Source of the DNA: Undaria pinnatifida
Lineage: Eukaryota; Sar; Phaeophyceae; Laminariales; Alariaceae
DNA length: 64,000 nucleotides
NCBI GenBank assembly: GCA_012845835.1
Contig: JABAKD010000023.1
Coordinates: 6,357,647-6,421,646 of the forward strand
Reading direction: 5' to 3'
Shown: positions 45,950 to 58,190 of the stretch, in pieces
How the letters are laid out: the number at the start of each line of letters is the position of its first letter
How positions within the stretch are numbered: the stretch's first letter is position 1
The notes under the pieces: generated by a model
Told to the model about the DNA's origin: nothing
What the model saw: the letters and a program-made list of their open reading frames with translations, nothing else
The model's database searches: none
Translations under genes and position numbers: made by a program

Positions 45950-46609
45950 GAAAATAGTTTGCGCGCAACTTTAATAAAATTTCAAGCTGTGTTTCTACGG
46001 CGGCGAGAGTTTATGTAAACTACTGCTTGAATCATTCATGGAAGCACATGCTCGTCCTTCAGCGACGTGGTCGCGTCTGGCCTCTCCAAACCGATATGAA
46101 AGTTTCTGCCGCTTTCGTAAGCTCTAGATAATATTCTGCTACGGTACGCGCTTGCCTGTACCGTGCGCAATTAATTTCCCGGGTGCACCAGTTTGTGTTG
46201 CGGGAAATACGGAGTTTTCCTAAGAAATGCAAGTCTCTCCAATGAATCCCGGTTTTCGCACATTTCGAGCAATTTGTAAGGCGTCCAAGACAGATGAAAA
46301 TAAAAGAGAGGAGAGGTGTTACTTTCATTTATACCCCGTAATATATGTTTTTCATCCTTCTACTGGAGATCCGGGTAATTGGTACCACCTTCACCTCTTC
46401 TTTACATTTTCGTTTGTGTACCAGATTCTTCTCCATCTATCTGTAAAACGCAGGCTTGTTGTTGACCGCGCCCCTTCGGCTAAGGAAGTCAACACCGTGG
46501 ACATCCCGGCCTTCTTCGGCCGAACCCTATAGATAGACTAAGGTTGGGAGAAATATATTACACTTTTTTTGTAGGGGCGCATGATTACAAGGGGAAAAAA
46601 AATGATACC

Positions 46610-47940
46610 AGATTTTATAGAAGTTCTCGACGTTTCTTCCGGAAGCATCGTGTGTAACCCAAGGTATCCAAGTTATCCTAGCCGGTGAAACGTGGCGTAG
46701 CAGGTGGTGGCGTCCTTATCTCGGCGACCCAACGCGGTGCGGACGCTTATTGCGGGTTTTCCGGAGGCCAAAGTGTCGCAGTGCGAATTGGAGCTGCGCA
46801 ACAACAACTTTGTGATGTCGGCAATCTTTCCCCTTGACGGAAGCTCGTCAAGGAACACTCTCCCCACCAAATTTAGCATGTCCAAGTCTCGAATACATTG
46901 ACCGGTCAACACAAGCTGGAGAGAAAATATTAGAAATTTGTTCGTAAGGTCGCATGCTTACAAGGAAATACAAAAAATAATATCTTCTCCGAAGGAAATT
47001 CAGGACGTTTCTTCTCTGTCTGGGCTGCGTGTTCAACCCTCGGTATCCTACTGTAGCCGTTGAAACGTGGCACAGCATGTGGTGGCGTCCTTATCTCGGC
47101 GACGCATCAAGCACTGCGGTGCGGACGCTTTCTGCGGGTTCTACGCAAACCAAAGTGTCACAGTCCGAGTTGGAGCTTCATATTGTGCGTGTCGTGCAAT
47201 GCCTGGGCTCAGATTTCACGCGTCCCCGTCCCGCTTATCGTCGCCGCTTCTCTGTGCTACGTCGCTGGGTCGTGTGCCCTTTGTGTGGGATTTTATTGAC
47301 AATAAATATCAATTTTCAACTGTCGGAACTCTTTCTCTTTGACGGAAGTCCGTCAAGGAACACTCTCCTCACCAAACGTAGCATGTCCACGTCTCGAATA
47401 CATTGACGGGTCCACGCAAGGTCAAGAGATATTAATAGTAATACTATTTTTTTAGCAGGGTCGCATGTTTACAAGGAAATGCAAAACTTGATTTTTTAAG
47501 AAAGGAAATTCAGGACGTTTCTTCTCTGTCTCGGCGGCGTGTGCCACCTCTGGTATCCTAGCCGTTGAAACGTGGCGCAGCAGGTGGTGACGACCTTATC
47601 TCGGCGACGCACCAAGCACTGCGGTGCGGACGCTTTCTGCGGGTTCTTCACGACTCAAAGTGTCACAGTCCGAGTTGGAGCTGCATATTGTACGTGTCAT
47701 GCAAAGTATGGTCTCAGACTTCAGGCGTCCTCGTTCCGGTTATCATCGCTGCTTCTCTGTTCTATGTCGCTGGGTCGTGTGCCCTCTCTGTGGGATTTTG
47801 TTGTTAATCGAAATTGATTTTTTTCATGTCGGAACTCTTTCCCCTCGACGGAAGTCCATCAAAGAACGCTCTACCTGCAAAAGTTGGCATGTGCGTGTCT
47901 CAAGTACATTGACATGTAAACACGAGGAGGAGAGATAACA
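46610..47940 (+). repeat. ~505-bp tandem array, left part (three units)
   Basis: The word GGAAATTCAGGACGTTTCTT occurs at 46,994 and 47,503, and a shorter related unit lies at 46,610-46,925 with its middle deleted. Each unit runs through GTTGAAACGTGGC, GGTGGTGGCGTCCTTATCTC, GGTGCGGACGCTTTCTGCGG, GTCGCTGGGTCGTGTGCCCT, GACGGAAGTCCGTCAAGGAA and CATGTCCACGTCTCGAATAC. Short ORFs recur in each unit (e.g. 47,067-47,342 and 47,572-47,817) but are interrupted and show no known domain. Confidence 0.85.
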
Positions 47941-48158
47941 TGGTGATTGCGTAGATCACGTTATGGTTTGGTCTTGCGACCCAGGCTATTCACCATGTTC
48001 ATAACCGAATCGGATATGCAAACGCTTGCGAAGACCCACAACACAATTTTCGTTTTTTTTCAAGACAAAAAATTCTACGAATTTTCCCCAACACCTCCTA
48101 GCCCGTCCTTCGCGACGTACACCCGTACTCAGTCGGTCGCGCCGACGCAGCCCTTCAA

Positions 48159-48530
48159 ATGGAACGGGGGCCTGTATTCCAGCGGGAGCTCGTACCCTTT
48201 GTGCGGACTGGTGCTGCTGGGCCTCCGGTTTTTCAGGGACCAGCTGTACCCGGAGTGCAGAGGATGGATATGGTGCTGTCTAGGCAGTCGAACAGCGCAG
48301 CATACGCAGCGATCGCGGGTGGGATTCAACAGCATGAACAGCTGCAGGGGCAGCTCCAGCAGCAGCTTCACCAGCAGCACGAACAGGAATAGCAGCAGCA
48401 GCATCAGCAGCAACAGCATCAGCAACCACGGCAGACAACAACGCACCAACCCCTTCCGCCTCCCATCCAAGACTCTACGAGCGCTCTTCCGCGTCTCGGG
48501 CGGGGGCGTTGCTCAGCGTCTGCGCTGCTA
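48159..48530 (+). other. coding-like glutamine-rich fragment with one in-frame stop
   Basis: The frame starting ATG at 48,159 reads PFVRTGAAGPPVFQGPAVPG, then QRMDMVLSRQSNSAAYAAIA, then a Q/H-rich run, ends at TAG (48,390-48,392) and continues in the same frame as another Q/H-rich run and a P-rich part to about 48,525. The run is mostly CAG codons, so the TAG could be a C-to-T change in CAG. The GC-rich, balanced composition differs from the flanks. It may be a pseudo-exon of a Q-rich nuclear protein, or a low-complexity artefact. Confidence 0.25.
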
Positions 48531-49030
48531 AGCAACAACACACGCAGCTGCAACACACGAGGCAAATCCTGATGCGATGGTGATTTCTTGCCAATTTCAC
48601 GCCGCATATGCAGTGATTTGATTCGCCCGGGGTAACCCGGGTGCTCTAGGCCAACGATATTTTCTTCTTTTCGAAACCCAAAAGACCCAAACCCAATCCG
48701 AAAATAATCTGGTCTTGAGGGCGTTTTCGGGCAATTTTGGGGCGTTGGGGAACTTTATTTTGGGAAGTTTTTTTTTGGGGGGGGGACCGGGAGAATAAAA
48801 AATGACCAAACCAAACCATAATCTGATCTTCGCATACACCATAATATAAATAGCATTTTTTTCGGAGGGTCGCATTCTTATACTAACTGTTTTATGAGAA
48901 ATTATTCTTGGGCCCTCAGAACTGAGAGTTTTGGCTGATCATCCGCGATATACTCGGCGGGACGACCAAAAACACCTAGTCTTTACGAGGTGGTCTGGCT
49001 TAGAGCCAGTCAGGACGACAGTGGAATTGA

Positions 49031-49311
49031 TTTGCGCAGCGCAGTTTTGCCATTTTCGACCTGAAATTTTGGCACGTGATTCGCAGCGCATGTGCCGAGG
49101 CGTTCAAGCTGGAACCCATGAAAAAAAAGTCGATGAGGTACAATTATGACCGTTTGAGTAAAACGCCCACCTAAAATTTGACCGAAATATACGTTTAAAA
49201 AAATATTTTTTTGGGGGGGGTTCCCGCTCGAAGGCCTAGCAGCTAGACAAATGAGCTTCGAATCACGTGTCAAAATTTCAGATAAAAAATCGCAAAACTG
49301 CGCTGCGCAAA
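49031..49311. repeat. fold-back element with ~85-bp inverted arms
   Basis: TTTGCGCAGCGCAGTTTTGC at 49,031 and onward (through GAAATTTTGGCACGTGATTC) matches the reverse complement of 49,225-49,311 (TTTGCGCAGCGCAGTTTTGC, GAAATTTTGACACGTGATTC). The ~110-base centre is A/T-rich with a G run. It has no ORF; the two arms give mirror-image peptide readings. Confidence 0.75.
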
Positions 49312-49474
49312 ATATTTTTGGTTCTCGCATCGTAGTATCTTGAGATTGCATTAGGATCTTCTGCGCGCCATATCTCTTGACAGAGAAGGAGTTAAACGAT
49401 GAGACGGGTATCGATCGTTTCTCGATGCCTCAAAGAACACTCACACACACCCAGTTTCAGCGGCATACCCAGTA

Positions 49475-50742
49475 CAGTGGGGGTTGCGGTTTAAGATAGC
49501 GGTGTGCCATACCGACGAAAACTATCTTAAAAACGTAGCTCTCCTAAAAAATCGGTTTATTAAGATATGTTTTATCTTAAAGCGAGATTTTGGGTTAAAA
49601 TAAACTTATCTATAACAGAATATATGGGTTTTAGAGAGCTCGGGCCTGGGGTCAAGACCGCTTAAAGGGCAGGATGTTGCCGTTGTGCGTATTCGAAGTG
49701 TTAAAAACGCATTTCGTATTGTTTACGCAATATTTACCGTGCGTTGGAGGGCCGACACGCAGCACGATCCTTCCTTCTTGCGTACTCGCGGAGTAAAAGT
49801 AAATACCTGGTATAAAGAAGAAACACCTGCGTGAGATGAGCTCACCAGGCTACGTGGAGTATATTGTCGAATGAATTGTTCTCTTTGGCAGGGTTATTCC
49901 AACATCATCTATACCCTGTAAGCAGCCAACGTAACACAGAGAGAGGTGAAGCAGCATGGGCATCACTCACGGTACTACTGTACGTATTATTGTATCTCGG
50001 ACGCAAAAAACAAGCAGCAGAAACAACAAAAAACACAAGCTACAGCAGCAGTATTTCATTGAGAGCGACTCAAGCCTCCAACAAGGTGCCACGCCTCACT
50101 ACCAGTGAACCTCACACACTTACACCCCTGAACCTCACACACCCACATCCTTGAACCAGACAGACATCCATCCCATGCGAATGACAGCAGCTCTGCAACG
50201 TTACAAAAAGTCTGCCATGATAATTGCTTCGTTTTCCTCCACCCAAACTCCCTCATCCAAGCCAACTTCGCCTTACGAAGATGATACGACACCTCGGCCA
50301 TGTTACACTTCTCTGCTTAACCCTCGAGGTCCCCAAACTGGCTAGCTACTTTCGTGTAGGGTGGTGGACGCGGAGTGTCTACGGCCTGCGACTTGTCTCC
50401 CGCCCAAGAGTCGGCGTCGTCATCATCCAAGTCTAGGATTTGGCCCGGCGTGTGGTCCGGAACCACAGCGCACTTCGAACCCGCGGCGCAGGGCATTGTG
50501 CTACAGCCAGTAAAGCTGTGAGCTGTGTGTATACCTTGTTCTGCTGTATGCCTACATGCCCTACGGGTGGTAGTTACTCAGGGTTTTCAGGCTACAGCAC
50601 TACACGGGCAGGCGGGGTTGGGGGTATGTTCGGTTTAAGATAGTCGATGTTCGGTTTAAGATAAGGTGTGCCAAGCCATTTTTGACTCTCTTAAACACGC
50701 TATTCTCTTAAACTAGGCTATCTTAAACCGCAACCCCCACTG
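49475..50742. mobile_element. pogo/Tc1-mariner-like non-autonomous element, TA-flanked
   Basis: The left end CAGTGGGGGTTGCGGTTTAA (49,475) and the reverse complement of the right end are identical over 25 bases (to ..GATAG). TA sits immediately outside both ends (49,473-49,474 and 50,743-50,744). A CAGT start and TA duplication are features of pogo-like and related Tc1/mariner elements. GTTTAAGATA sub-repeats occur next to both ends (also at 50,632 and 50,654). The 1,268-bp interior has no DDE-transposase pattern, so it needs a transposase from elsewhere. Confidence 0.85.
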
Positions 50743-51299
50743 TAAGACGTTTTCGGGCTTTCGTTTAGACTTTAGTATCGATACACCTTCGGGAGTGATG
50801 GGATACATTTGATTTTTAATTTATCATCGAAGAAAACTCGGATTGAATAAATTCCAACGTCAACAAACGCGGTACAGAATCAGACGCACAGCTGGCAAAA
50901 TCTGGCGTCGAAATACTTGTAAACGATTGAGAAAACACCTATATTATAGAGTGAAAATGAGTTTTAAGGCTGGTCCAGCTCGTAGACTCTTTAGAATGCT
51001 TCCCGTAATTTTCCGAGGGCTTTCTCCTTATATATTGTGTTTAGCCAAATATCCTCAAAAATCCATTATTTTTGGCCCAATTTTTTTTCAGCATTGCATA
51101 TTTATATGTTTGAAAACTGGTTTGTTGCGCCGAAAATCAAAACGAGACCCTGGAGAAACGGAGAACTGCTCCGGAAAGCCCTCGGAAAACTACGTGATGG
51201 ATCTTGAAGAGTGTATTGGTGTTTTTGACAGTCCAGCTGAGTAAAACTGGTAAAATTGGCCCAGATTTCAGATCTGAGAGCCTAAAAGAAATATTCTCA

Positions 51300-51955
51300 T
51301 ATAAGTGGGTCTTACAAGGAAATACAAAAAATAATGATATTTTCTTCAAAGGAAATTCAGGACGTTTTTTCTCTGTCTGGGCTGCGTGCTCAACCCTCGG
51401 TATCCTAGATGTTGAAAGGTGACACAGCAGGTGGTGGCGTCCTTTTCTCGGCAACGCACCTAGTACTGCGGTGCGGACGCTTTTTCTGCGGGTTCTACAC
51501 GACGACCCAAAGCGTCACAGTCCCAGTTGGATCTGCATATTGTACGTGTCATGCAAAATCTGGTATCAGATTTCACGGGTCGCCATCGCGGTTATCATCG
51601 CTGCTTCTCTGTGATATGTCCCTGGGTCGTGTGCGCTCTCTATGGGATTATGTAGTTAATCGAAATCGATTTTTATTGTCGGAACTGTTTCCCCTGGACA
51701 GAAGTTTGTCAAGGCACGCTCCCCTCACCAAACTTATCATGTCCAAGTCTCGAATGCATTGATGTGTCAACACAAGGTTGAGAGATAAAGTTAGAATTTT
51801 TTTCGTAGGGTCGCAATTTCACAAGAAAATGAAACAACGAAACAGTTTTGAAAGGAAATTCAGGATGTTCCTTGTCCGTCCCAAGTTGCGTCTGTATTCT
51901 ACACGTTAAAACGTGGCACAGCAGGTGGTGGCGTCCTAAGTTCTTGGTATGCACA
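51300..51955 (+). repeat. ~505-bp tandem array, right part (1.3 units)
   Basis: It repeats the unit of 46,610-47,940: GGAAATTCAGGACG at 51,350 and GGAAATTCAGGATG at 51,854, about 504 bases apart, with the same internal words. It is more diverged in the middle. The left part stops at a unit end and this part starts at a unit start, so they may be one array split by the 3.4 kb between. Confidence 0.8.
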
Positions 51956-53164
51956 TACAAATGAGGTTGGTTTGATTCGTATTGCTTTTTCGGAGAAGTT
52001 GATTATTAATTTGTCAACATGTTACTTGCTTATTTATGCAAGTAGAGTGATTTTAACCAAGTCCACATAATGTCATTAAGTTGCGTAAATCAGCATGCTT
52101 TTTCGCTCAATTGCAGTGAACTTATATTTCTTTTTGAAGGGAAGGGCGTCTTCTAGTAGTCTGGATTGGCACACGGGACACGTCCAGCACACACAGCCAA
52201 CAAAACCACGAACCAACGCTCTGCCGTAGCACAGCACATAACACAGCGAACGGACCACAGGGCCGGACAACACAGCAGTCATACGTTTGACGTTTCGGTT
52301 TCGAAGGTTGGTGTCATTATTGTCGCCGGGCAAAACAGTGTAGCAACGGTAGCGGCTCCGTATGCTGTCAGCCAGACGGTGGAACATTGGTACCATCAAC
52401 GAGGTGTCGTTTTTTTGTTGTGAGAGAGACAAACCGATTCAGGTGCCGGTTAGTGTTGCCTCGAGCATCGAGCATTGAGCAGGATATATACGGGAAACGA
52501 CGAACAAATATAGTATTGAAGCGCTTTGCACACAAATAATAAAAATGATATTACGCATCATATATATCGTAGACAGGGAAACAAATAAGGGCAACCACGT
52601 GTGTTTCTATTTTAATTGCACGTGTAGTAAGTGAGCACATGACCTCGCCAGCAGGGGGGGTGTTGTGAAAAAATATCATCCGAAATACGCATGCATGCGT
52701 GGGAAGGACCCGACGTAATTCAAAAAGAAGGGATATATAGCAAAGAAAAAGAATGGAAAGGAGAAAAAAAAGAATACCCCAGAGCAGCAGATACTGGAGT
52801 CTGACAAAAAAAGCCGTTGGGCACATAGAGGGCATCATGTGCATGAAGGGCACTCAGGGAAGAACATAGCAAGGCGAAGAAATCCGGGCGGCCTTGCGGT
52901 AGGTACGTACGGCCAGAGGAAGGCGCACACGTCACGAAGATGATCGCTAGATTCACCTTTCAATCTCTTGGACAGGACGCCCCCGACAGACCCAATTTCC
53001 AGCCGTCTCGTGTTACTGACCAGTGTCAAACGGTGGGTAGCACGGCCGCGGCCTTCGAGTATCACTCTGCAGCCTAACAGCTCTCCGCGTCATGCCGTTA
53101 GCGCATGAAAGTGCCTCTACCCCCTCCTCGACCTGTCGTGACTAACTACCGGCCGTCTCTGAAG
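51956..53164. other. gene-less stretch
   Basis: Frames are short and show no family pattern. No repeat shared with other parts of the window was noticed, apart from the last ~100 bases, which may still belong to the LINE fragment that follows. Confidence 0.35.
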
Positions 53165-53515
53165 CTATTCGTTACACCCTTCGAACTCCATGCCAACTCC
53201 CGCCATGGGTTCCTCTAGACACACCATCTGATCGTTCTCTTGCCTCCTATAGCCTTTAACCCGAACCAGCGGCCTAAAAATCACCCTCCGCGGCAGGCGC
53301 TCTTTCCCAAGTTTTCCTACGAATTCTGCAAAAAATGTCCTCCGATTCCCCACCTTCACCTGCATGCTCTCGGAGTCTGTCCTGGCAGACGCATTGACGT
53401 ACGAGGGGGTGTGGTTGTCGCCCTTCTGTTTCCGGCAGCCGAGGTATCCGAGGTGCATGAAGTGGTGAACTGCCGTATACTGTCGTATTCAAGCTTGTTC
53501 GGGCTCAACGTCACG
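53165..53515 (-). pseudogene. non-LTR retrotransposon RT C-terminal fragment
   Basis: The minus-strand reading (53,165-53,458) has SYVNASARTDSESMQ, then NRRTFFAEFVGKLGKERLPR followed by RVIF. This lines up with SYAKALRMTRCESIETTIRK, RRLFFAGALVRQ and RLPRRLMFG of the copy at 41,836. Upstream, HHFMHLGYLGCRKQ corresponds to HHEVLLRVIGFQRR. It lacks the rest of the enzyme, has frame breaks upstream and is more diverged than the other copies, possibly from another LINE lineage. Confidence 0.6.
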
Positions 53516-53779
53516 GACCCTTAGAGTAGCGTTTCGATCTCCTCGGCCTCCAGAAACCGCACCGTCAGTCTCAACCGCACATAAACTTCGTTCCCCCTTG
53601 CCGCCTCGGTAAGGCATGCTGCGAGGCATGCCCTAGCAGGCTTGTCGCGAGATTGGGGGGGTCTTTCTGGCGGGTGTAATGCCGGGCTCACCCTCAAGGA
53701 GTGATACCTTCTTGCTGCTGCGTGTGGCCGCGAGGCTTAGGCGTGGCGGTAGAGTTGGGTTGTACGTGGTGCGTTAGGC

Positions 53780-54000
53780 ATGGTCACCTACGATTCGCGC
53801 GTCTTTTTAGGCAGCAGCGGCGGAGCAGCAATGCTTAATCGGGATGCTCGTGCGCGGAGGCAGGCGCCACCACGAGCCACGCTACGGCGCAGTCTCGGTT
53901 TGCGTGGAGGGAACTGCGCCGGCAGGAGGCTGGATTCGACGAAGAAGGAGGAGGACGACTGGCCGTCGACGGGCGGGGAAGAGACGGATTGAACTCTCCC
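53780..54000 (+). other. GC-rich ORF of unknown status
   Basis: A 70-codon plus-strand ORF starts ATG at 53,780 in a GC-rich island (53,750-54,000). A longer minus-strand ORF (53,788-54,324) overlaps it. Neither shows a domain. The composition alone would fit a first exon, but no splice or promoter evidence is convincing. Confidence 0.15.
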
Positions 54001-54794
54001 TGAACGAGAATTTTTGTTTTTCAGATCAGCACCGCAAACTGCGTGGAGCATTTTGTTTTTTTTGGACGGGGGAGATGGGGAACCGACTGGAATTGAGTGT
54101 GAACGAGAGCAAGTGCGAAGGAGCTGGCCGAGTGAGCTAAGGCGATGAGGCGGCCACGGAGAACCACAGCAGGAGGATGGCACACGGAGACCCACGACCG
54201 GCATGCACATCATCATCATGAGAGCAGCGATCGTCTCTGTTTCAAGTATTAATTTTACGAGACAGTAGTACAACATGTTACTTACGTCACTGATTTTTGT
54301 AGAGTTTGTAGAAGAGTTGTACACCCTTCACGGGGAACGACCCGCCGCAATTTTCAATTTTCAGGCACGGGCGTCGTAGCTGCGCTGCAACCTGTTTAAT
54401 AACTCGGGAAGGAGCGGCGATCATTGATATCTGTACTGTGGTTTTTGGTTCCATTGCTCTTGTTTCACTGCATGCCCGCGGGTCGTCACTCTGACAGCAC
54501 TCCAGACAGCAGGCGCGTTCGTCTATACTCACGATTACCGTTCGGTTCGTACGGTGCAGGCAGCCCAACCGCTGTAGTTTGTAGCCGCGAGTTGGTTTGT
54601 TGTGGGGACGGGAGAACTCTATGCTGTAGCTGGGTGGATACCCGCGGCCATGTGAGTTCACTTTGCACATTTGACCTTTTCACATGTTGTGCGCCTTTTT
54701 TCCGTATCGTGCGTTTTTAAGTGGGAAAGTGTAGTATTTCCCTGACGAATTTTGATTTCACTTGTTTTTTCGGATCTTCCTAGGGCTCCAGCAC

Positions 54795-54872
54795 CTTTGT
54801 GTGACGACGGACTCTAGATTTTTGATAGGAGTCAATGTGAGAAAACAACAAAAACAACAACAACAACCCAGG
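54795..54872 (+). repeat. family C 3' end in plus orientation
   Basis: GACGGACTCTAGATTTTTGA, then GTCAATGTGAGAAAACAAC and a short run of CAA units. This is the reverse complement of the sequence flanking the big TTG array at 44,487-44,530, so it shows the element with its (CAA)n tail on the plus strand. Confidence 0.7.
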
Positions 54873-55017
54873 CGGTCTCAGATTGCCGTATGTATAGTAC
54901 CGCCGGAAGCACCCTTATTGGCCTAAATTAAATTACTGACGGAGGACTTCTAGTACTACTCTGCTACATACCCTCCGCCTCCCCCTTCCGTAATGAGTCC
55001 CGCCAAATTATTATAAA

Positions 55018-55370
55018 AAATGAAAATGCACTCCAGGTGTGAGATCGAAGACTTCGTCGAAACTCATCTGTGCAAGCTGCGTGTGATACTCCGATCGCGC
55101 GCATTACGAGTTGTGTGTCCTCATTAAGGATATAGGTCGGCGATTCCCCTTACAACTACAGTGTAGCTATCAGGGTCAACAGGATGATTTTAGTCAGTCT
55201 GTGCGCGGAAACTATAAAACCCGTTTCTGAGGGCGACAAAATCTGCCAGCTGTGAAGGGAAATGTATCCTTTTATCAAGTGAATCTTGTAAGTCGAATAA
55301 CCGGTGAGGGGGGTGGGGCGGAGTTTTGAAGGACGTGGGGGCCTGGTTTTGATCAAAAGCGAACGGGTTT

Positions 55371-55405
<35 letters not shown>

Positions 55406-55920
55406 ATTTGTGCATGTAAGCTATAAATCCTTTCGAGGAGATAAATCTGACGGTTTTGGCACCAGTATGTTATTGGGGGCGGGGGGGGGGGTGGGGCGGG
55501 GGAGGGGGGGGGCGTGTGGGGCAGCTCAATATGTGCCTGGAAACTATACATTATTTTAAGGGCATAAATGTGACGGTTTTGGAGATAATACATCAGTTTA
55601 TCATGTATATCCTGGGGTGAGTCGTACAATCAGTGAGAAAGAGAGGGTGGAGTGTTCGAGGGGGTAGGGTTGGGATGGGTTGGGTGGGAGGTGGGGGGTG
55701 GGGGCGGGGGGGGGGCGGGGGGGGGGGGGGAGGAAGGGCTTTAGGTGAGCGGTTTGTTATACGTGTGGTGCTAGGTCTAGGCGATGGTGCGGGTGATGGG
55801 GAAGAAGGGGGCGTTCGAGGCGGAGGGGGGGGGGGGGGGGTACACAGCGGCATGGATGGCTCTCGAAAGATAATGAGGTGATATCCTGTGCGTGAAGTGT
55901 TCATTAACGTGGCGGATTTT
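55018..55920 (+). repeat. interspersed repeat family A, forward copy
   Basis: Head at 55,018-55,255 (AAAATGCACTCCAGGTGTGA), then three modules joined by G runs (55,374-55,403, 55,480-55,511, 55,700-55,731). These are followed by the GTGGTGCTAGGTCTAGGCGA module (55,767) and a tail with CATGGATGGCTCTCGAAAGA and GATAATGAGGTGATATCC. Its module order equals that of 3,328-3,990. G-run ORFs on both strands are meaningless. Confidence 0.8.
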
Positions 55921-58190
55921 AATATTTGGTGATCCAAATTATCTGATATCTGCCTTCTGCACTGGATGTTTTAAACATTGGGTGTGGATCCAGGGACTTT
56001 GCGTAACTGCGTTATATGTGGGTGAAATCAGGTGTTTTGATTACCTTTTATGCGTAAGTACGCCTTGTACCGAGGATCAAAAGTCCATTGAGGAACAGCA
56101 GGGCAACTCATATCGTTGAGCGCATTAACGTATACTATAAAACGGTGTGTTATGTTTTCGTCTTTGTCCTCGATTTGCGAGAGTGAGGTTGCTTGCTGAT
56201 TCTGCGAAAACACAGGTTGCCAAGTCGAGTATTGAACACTCATGCTGTTGAACTCACAGCCGACCAAGGCTACGGTAGGCGGGGGTAGGGGGGTACCTCC
56301 ATGTTCACGGAGGGGTCTTCAATATGAGCTACTTGCATTAAGGATTTCAAATCATAATTTTGGCTGTGGGGGTAGAAAAAACGAGAAAATAAGCACTTGG
56401 TTAATGTAGGGTCATGGCCCAGTTTGAGAGGAAAAATAAGCATAGTAGAATCCCACATAAAAAAATTGAACAATCGACCAGCCAGCCAGGACACCAACAC
56501 ATCGAGGCACACATCATCTCCCACAGGGCATCCCGGACACACCAAACGGTATCCACAACACCCAAGCACCCTCACAAACAGGCTGCCAGGTTCCTGGTGG
56601 ACGATCTGCGGGATTGCCCACGGCAGACAGGCTGACGCGTCATCAAGAGTGCCCGAAGCGGCGCAAACTTAGGTCTTTGCTACAAACACGTAGCAGCCAG
56701 CAAGCAATTTTCGAAATCGGAAGGCTCTTCTCACGTTCTTTATAGACCGACGAGCTGTGGCCCACACGCAAACGCAACGCGCCACAAGTGCTCCACATAC
56801 GCCAGCGCCACAGGTGCGGAAGGCTCAATCGGCCCCATCCCTGGCCCGCAGAAAGGCCTGTTTGCAGCCAACCAACAACAGCAGTAGTAGTGCGGCCTTT
56901 CGGCGTTTTTGAATATTTTAAGCAGTCTGCTCAATAATCTAAAAGCCACACCGGTACATGAAAACCCGCGAACAGTTTGAAATTCAAAAGCTCGGAGATC
57001 GGAAGACAGGAGGACGACACCATGCAAGGCGTACCATAGACACGGTGGTGCGCCTTTCTTCACCCTGAAGCAGCTCGTCTCTACCCCTGAGGCAGCCGGT
57101 CTCCACTCTCGAGGAAGCCGGTGGTCTCCATTGTTTCGGAGCCTCGAGTTTCCTCCGTTAGAACCCTCCTTGTGTCCCTTTTGCGCGGCCGTTTCCCATG
57201 TTACACCATCGGTGTATCGGCCACTTCCGGTCTTGCGAGGAGGACGGCACAGATGCAACCCTTGGTCTTCGGCTACACGATCCAACCAGATGTTTGTGGC
57301 TCGCGAGACGTCGCCCGGATGACCAGGAGTGGTCAGGGAAACACTCGAGAGTTTCATCACTTATTGATGTTACACACAAGATCGACAAAATCGGCAACAC
57401 AGATCTTGACTTTAAATATCTAGTCTACTGCTGCTGTACATCATAACGTGGTAATCGATGACCCGTCCTTGGTGTGCACTTCTAAATCGTTTCGTATTGT
57501 TGTTAGTCTCTGTCCCGTTTCCCCCTCTTCTGGCATGAAACCCAATCCAACCACATTCTCCACAAACATTAAACATCATTGTCATCAGAGCCTTCAAACC
57601 GTTTCGTTTTGTTCCCAGCAGTTGAGCACATCATCAACAGCAGTTGAGCACATTACCAACAGCAGTTGAGCACGTCATCAACGCACGAGAAAGAGAGTGA
57701 CAGCAAATTGCGCCGCAGTAACCCACACAGCAGCAGCATCAGCAGCACAGCAGCCTGTACGGGATCGGTAGTCAGCGTCGAGGGTAGGAACCGGTCGCTG
57801 GGCTCCCTGCCGTGTGTACTGATACCCTATCGTGATGTTTGCTGCGGTGCGATTTTCCTTTCTGCAACAATACCTCTTGTTCATACTCCTAGCCTAAACT
57901 TCCCAGAATCATGAAAAATATACCACCAGGTACACAGCACAGCCGGTAGCATGACCAGAAGATTGTTTGTTATGTGTGGTTAGTACACCCGGCGTCCGTG
58001 CTCATTATTCATCCTAGAGACATACCTGGAACAATAAATGTGTGAGACAGGGAAAACAACAATCTCAAAAATAAGGAATCAACATAGTCTAATGAAGCAA
58101 GTGAAATGCCGGCGTACCGGGCACGACAGCAAAACAAAACGAGCGAGACCATAATATAAGGAAAAAAATGAAACTAAAGAAGAAAACGCC
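55921..58190. other. gene-less stretch
   Basis: One isolated MITE end lies at 56,262. A 22-bp tandem repeat (CAGTTGAGCACATCATCAA-like) with three units lies at 57,617-57,680. The longest ORF (56,740-57,360, minus, 206 codons) has no recognisable domain or composition bias. Nothing else supportable. Confidence 0.4.

Noticed and set aside
56740..57360. 206-codon minus-strand ORF as a gene
   Set aside because: No domain, no repeat, overlapping ORFs on the other strand, and no splice or promoter support.
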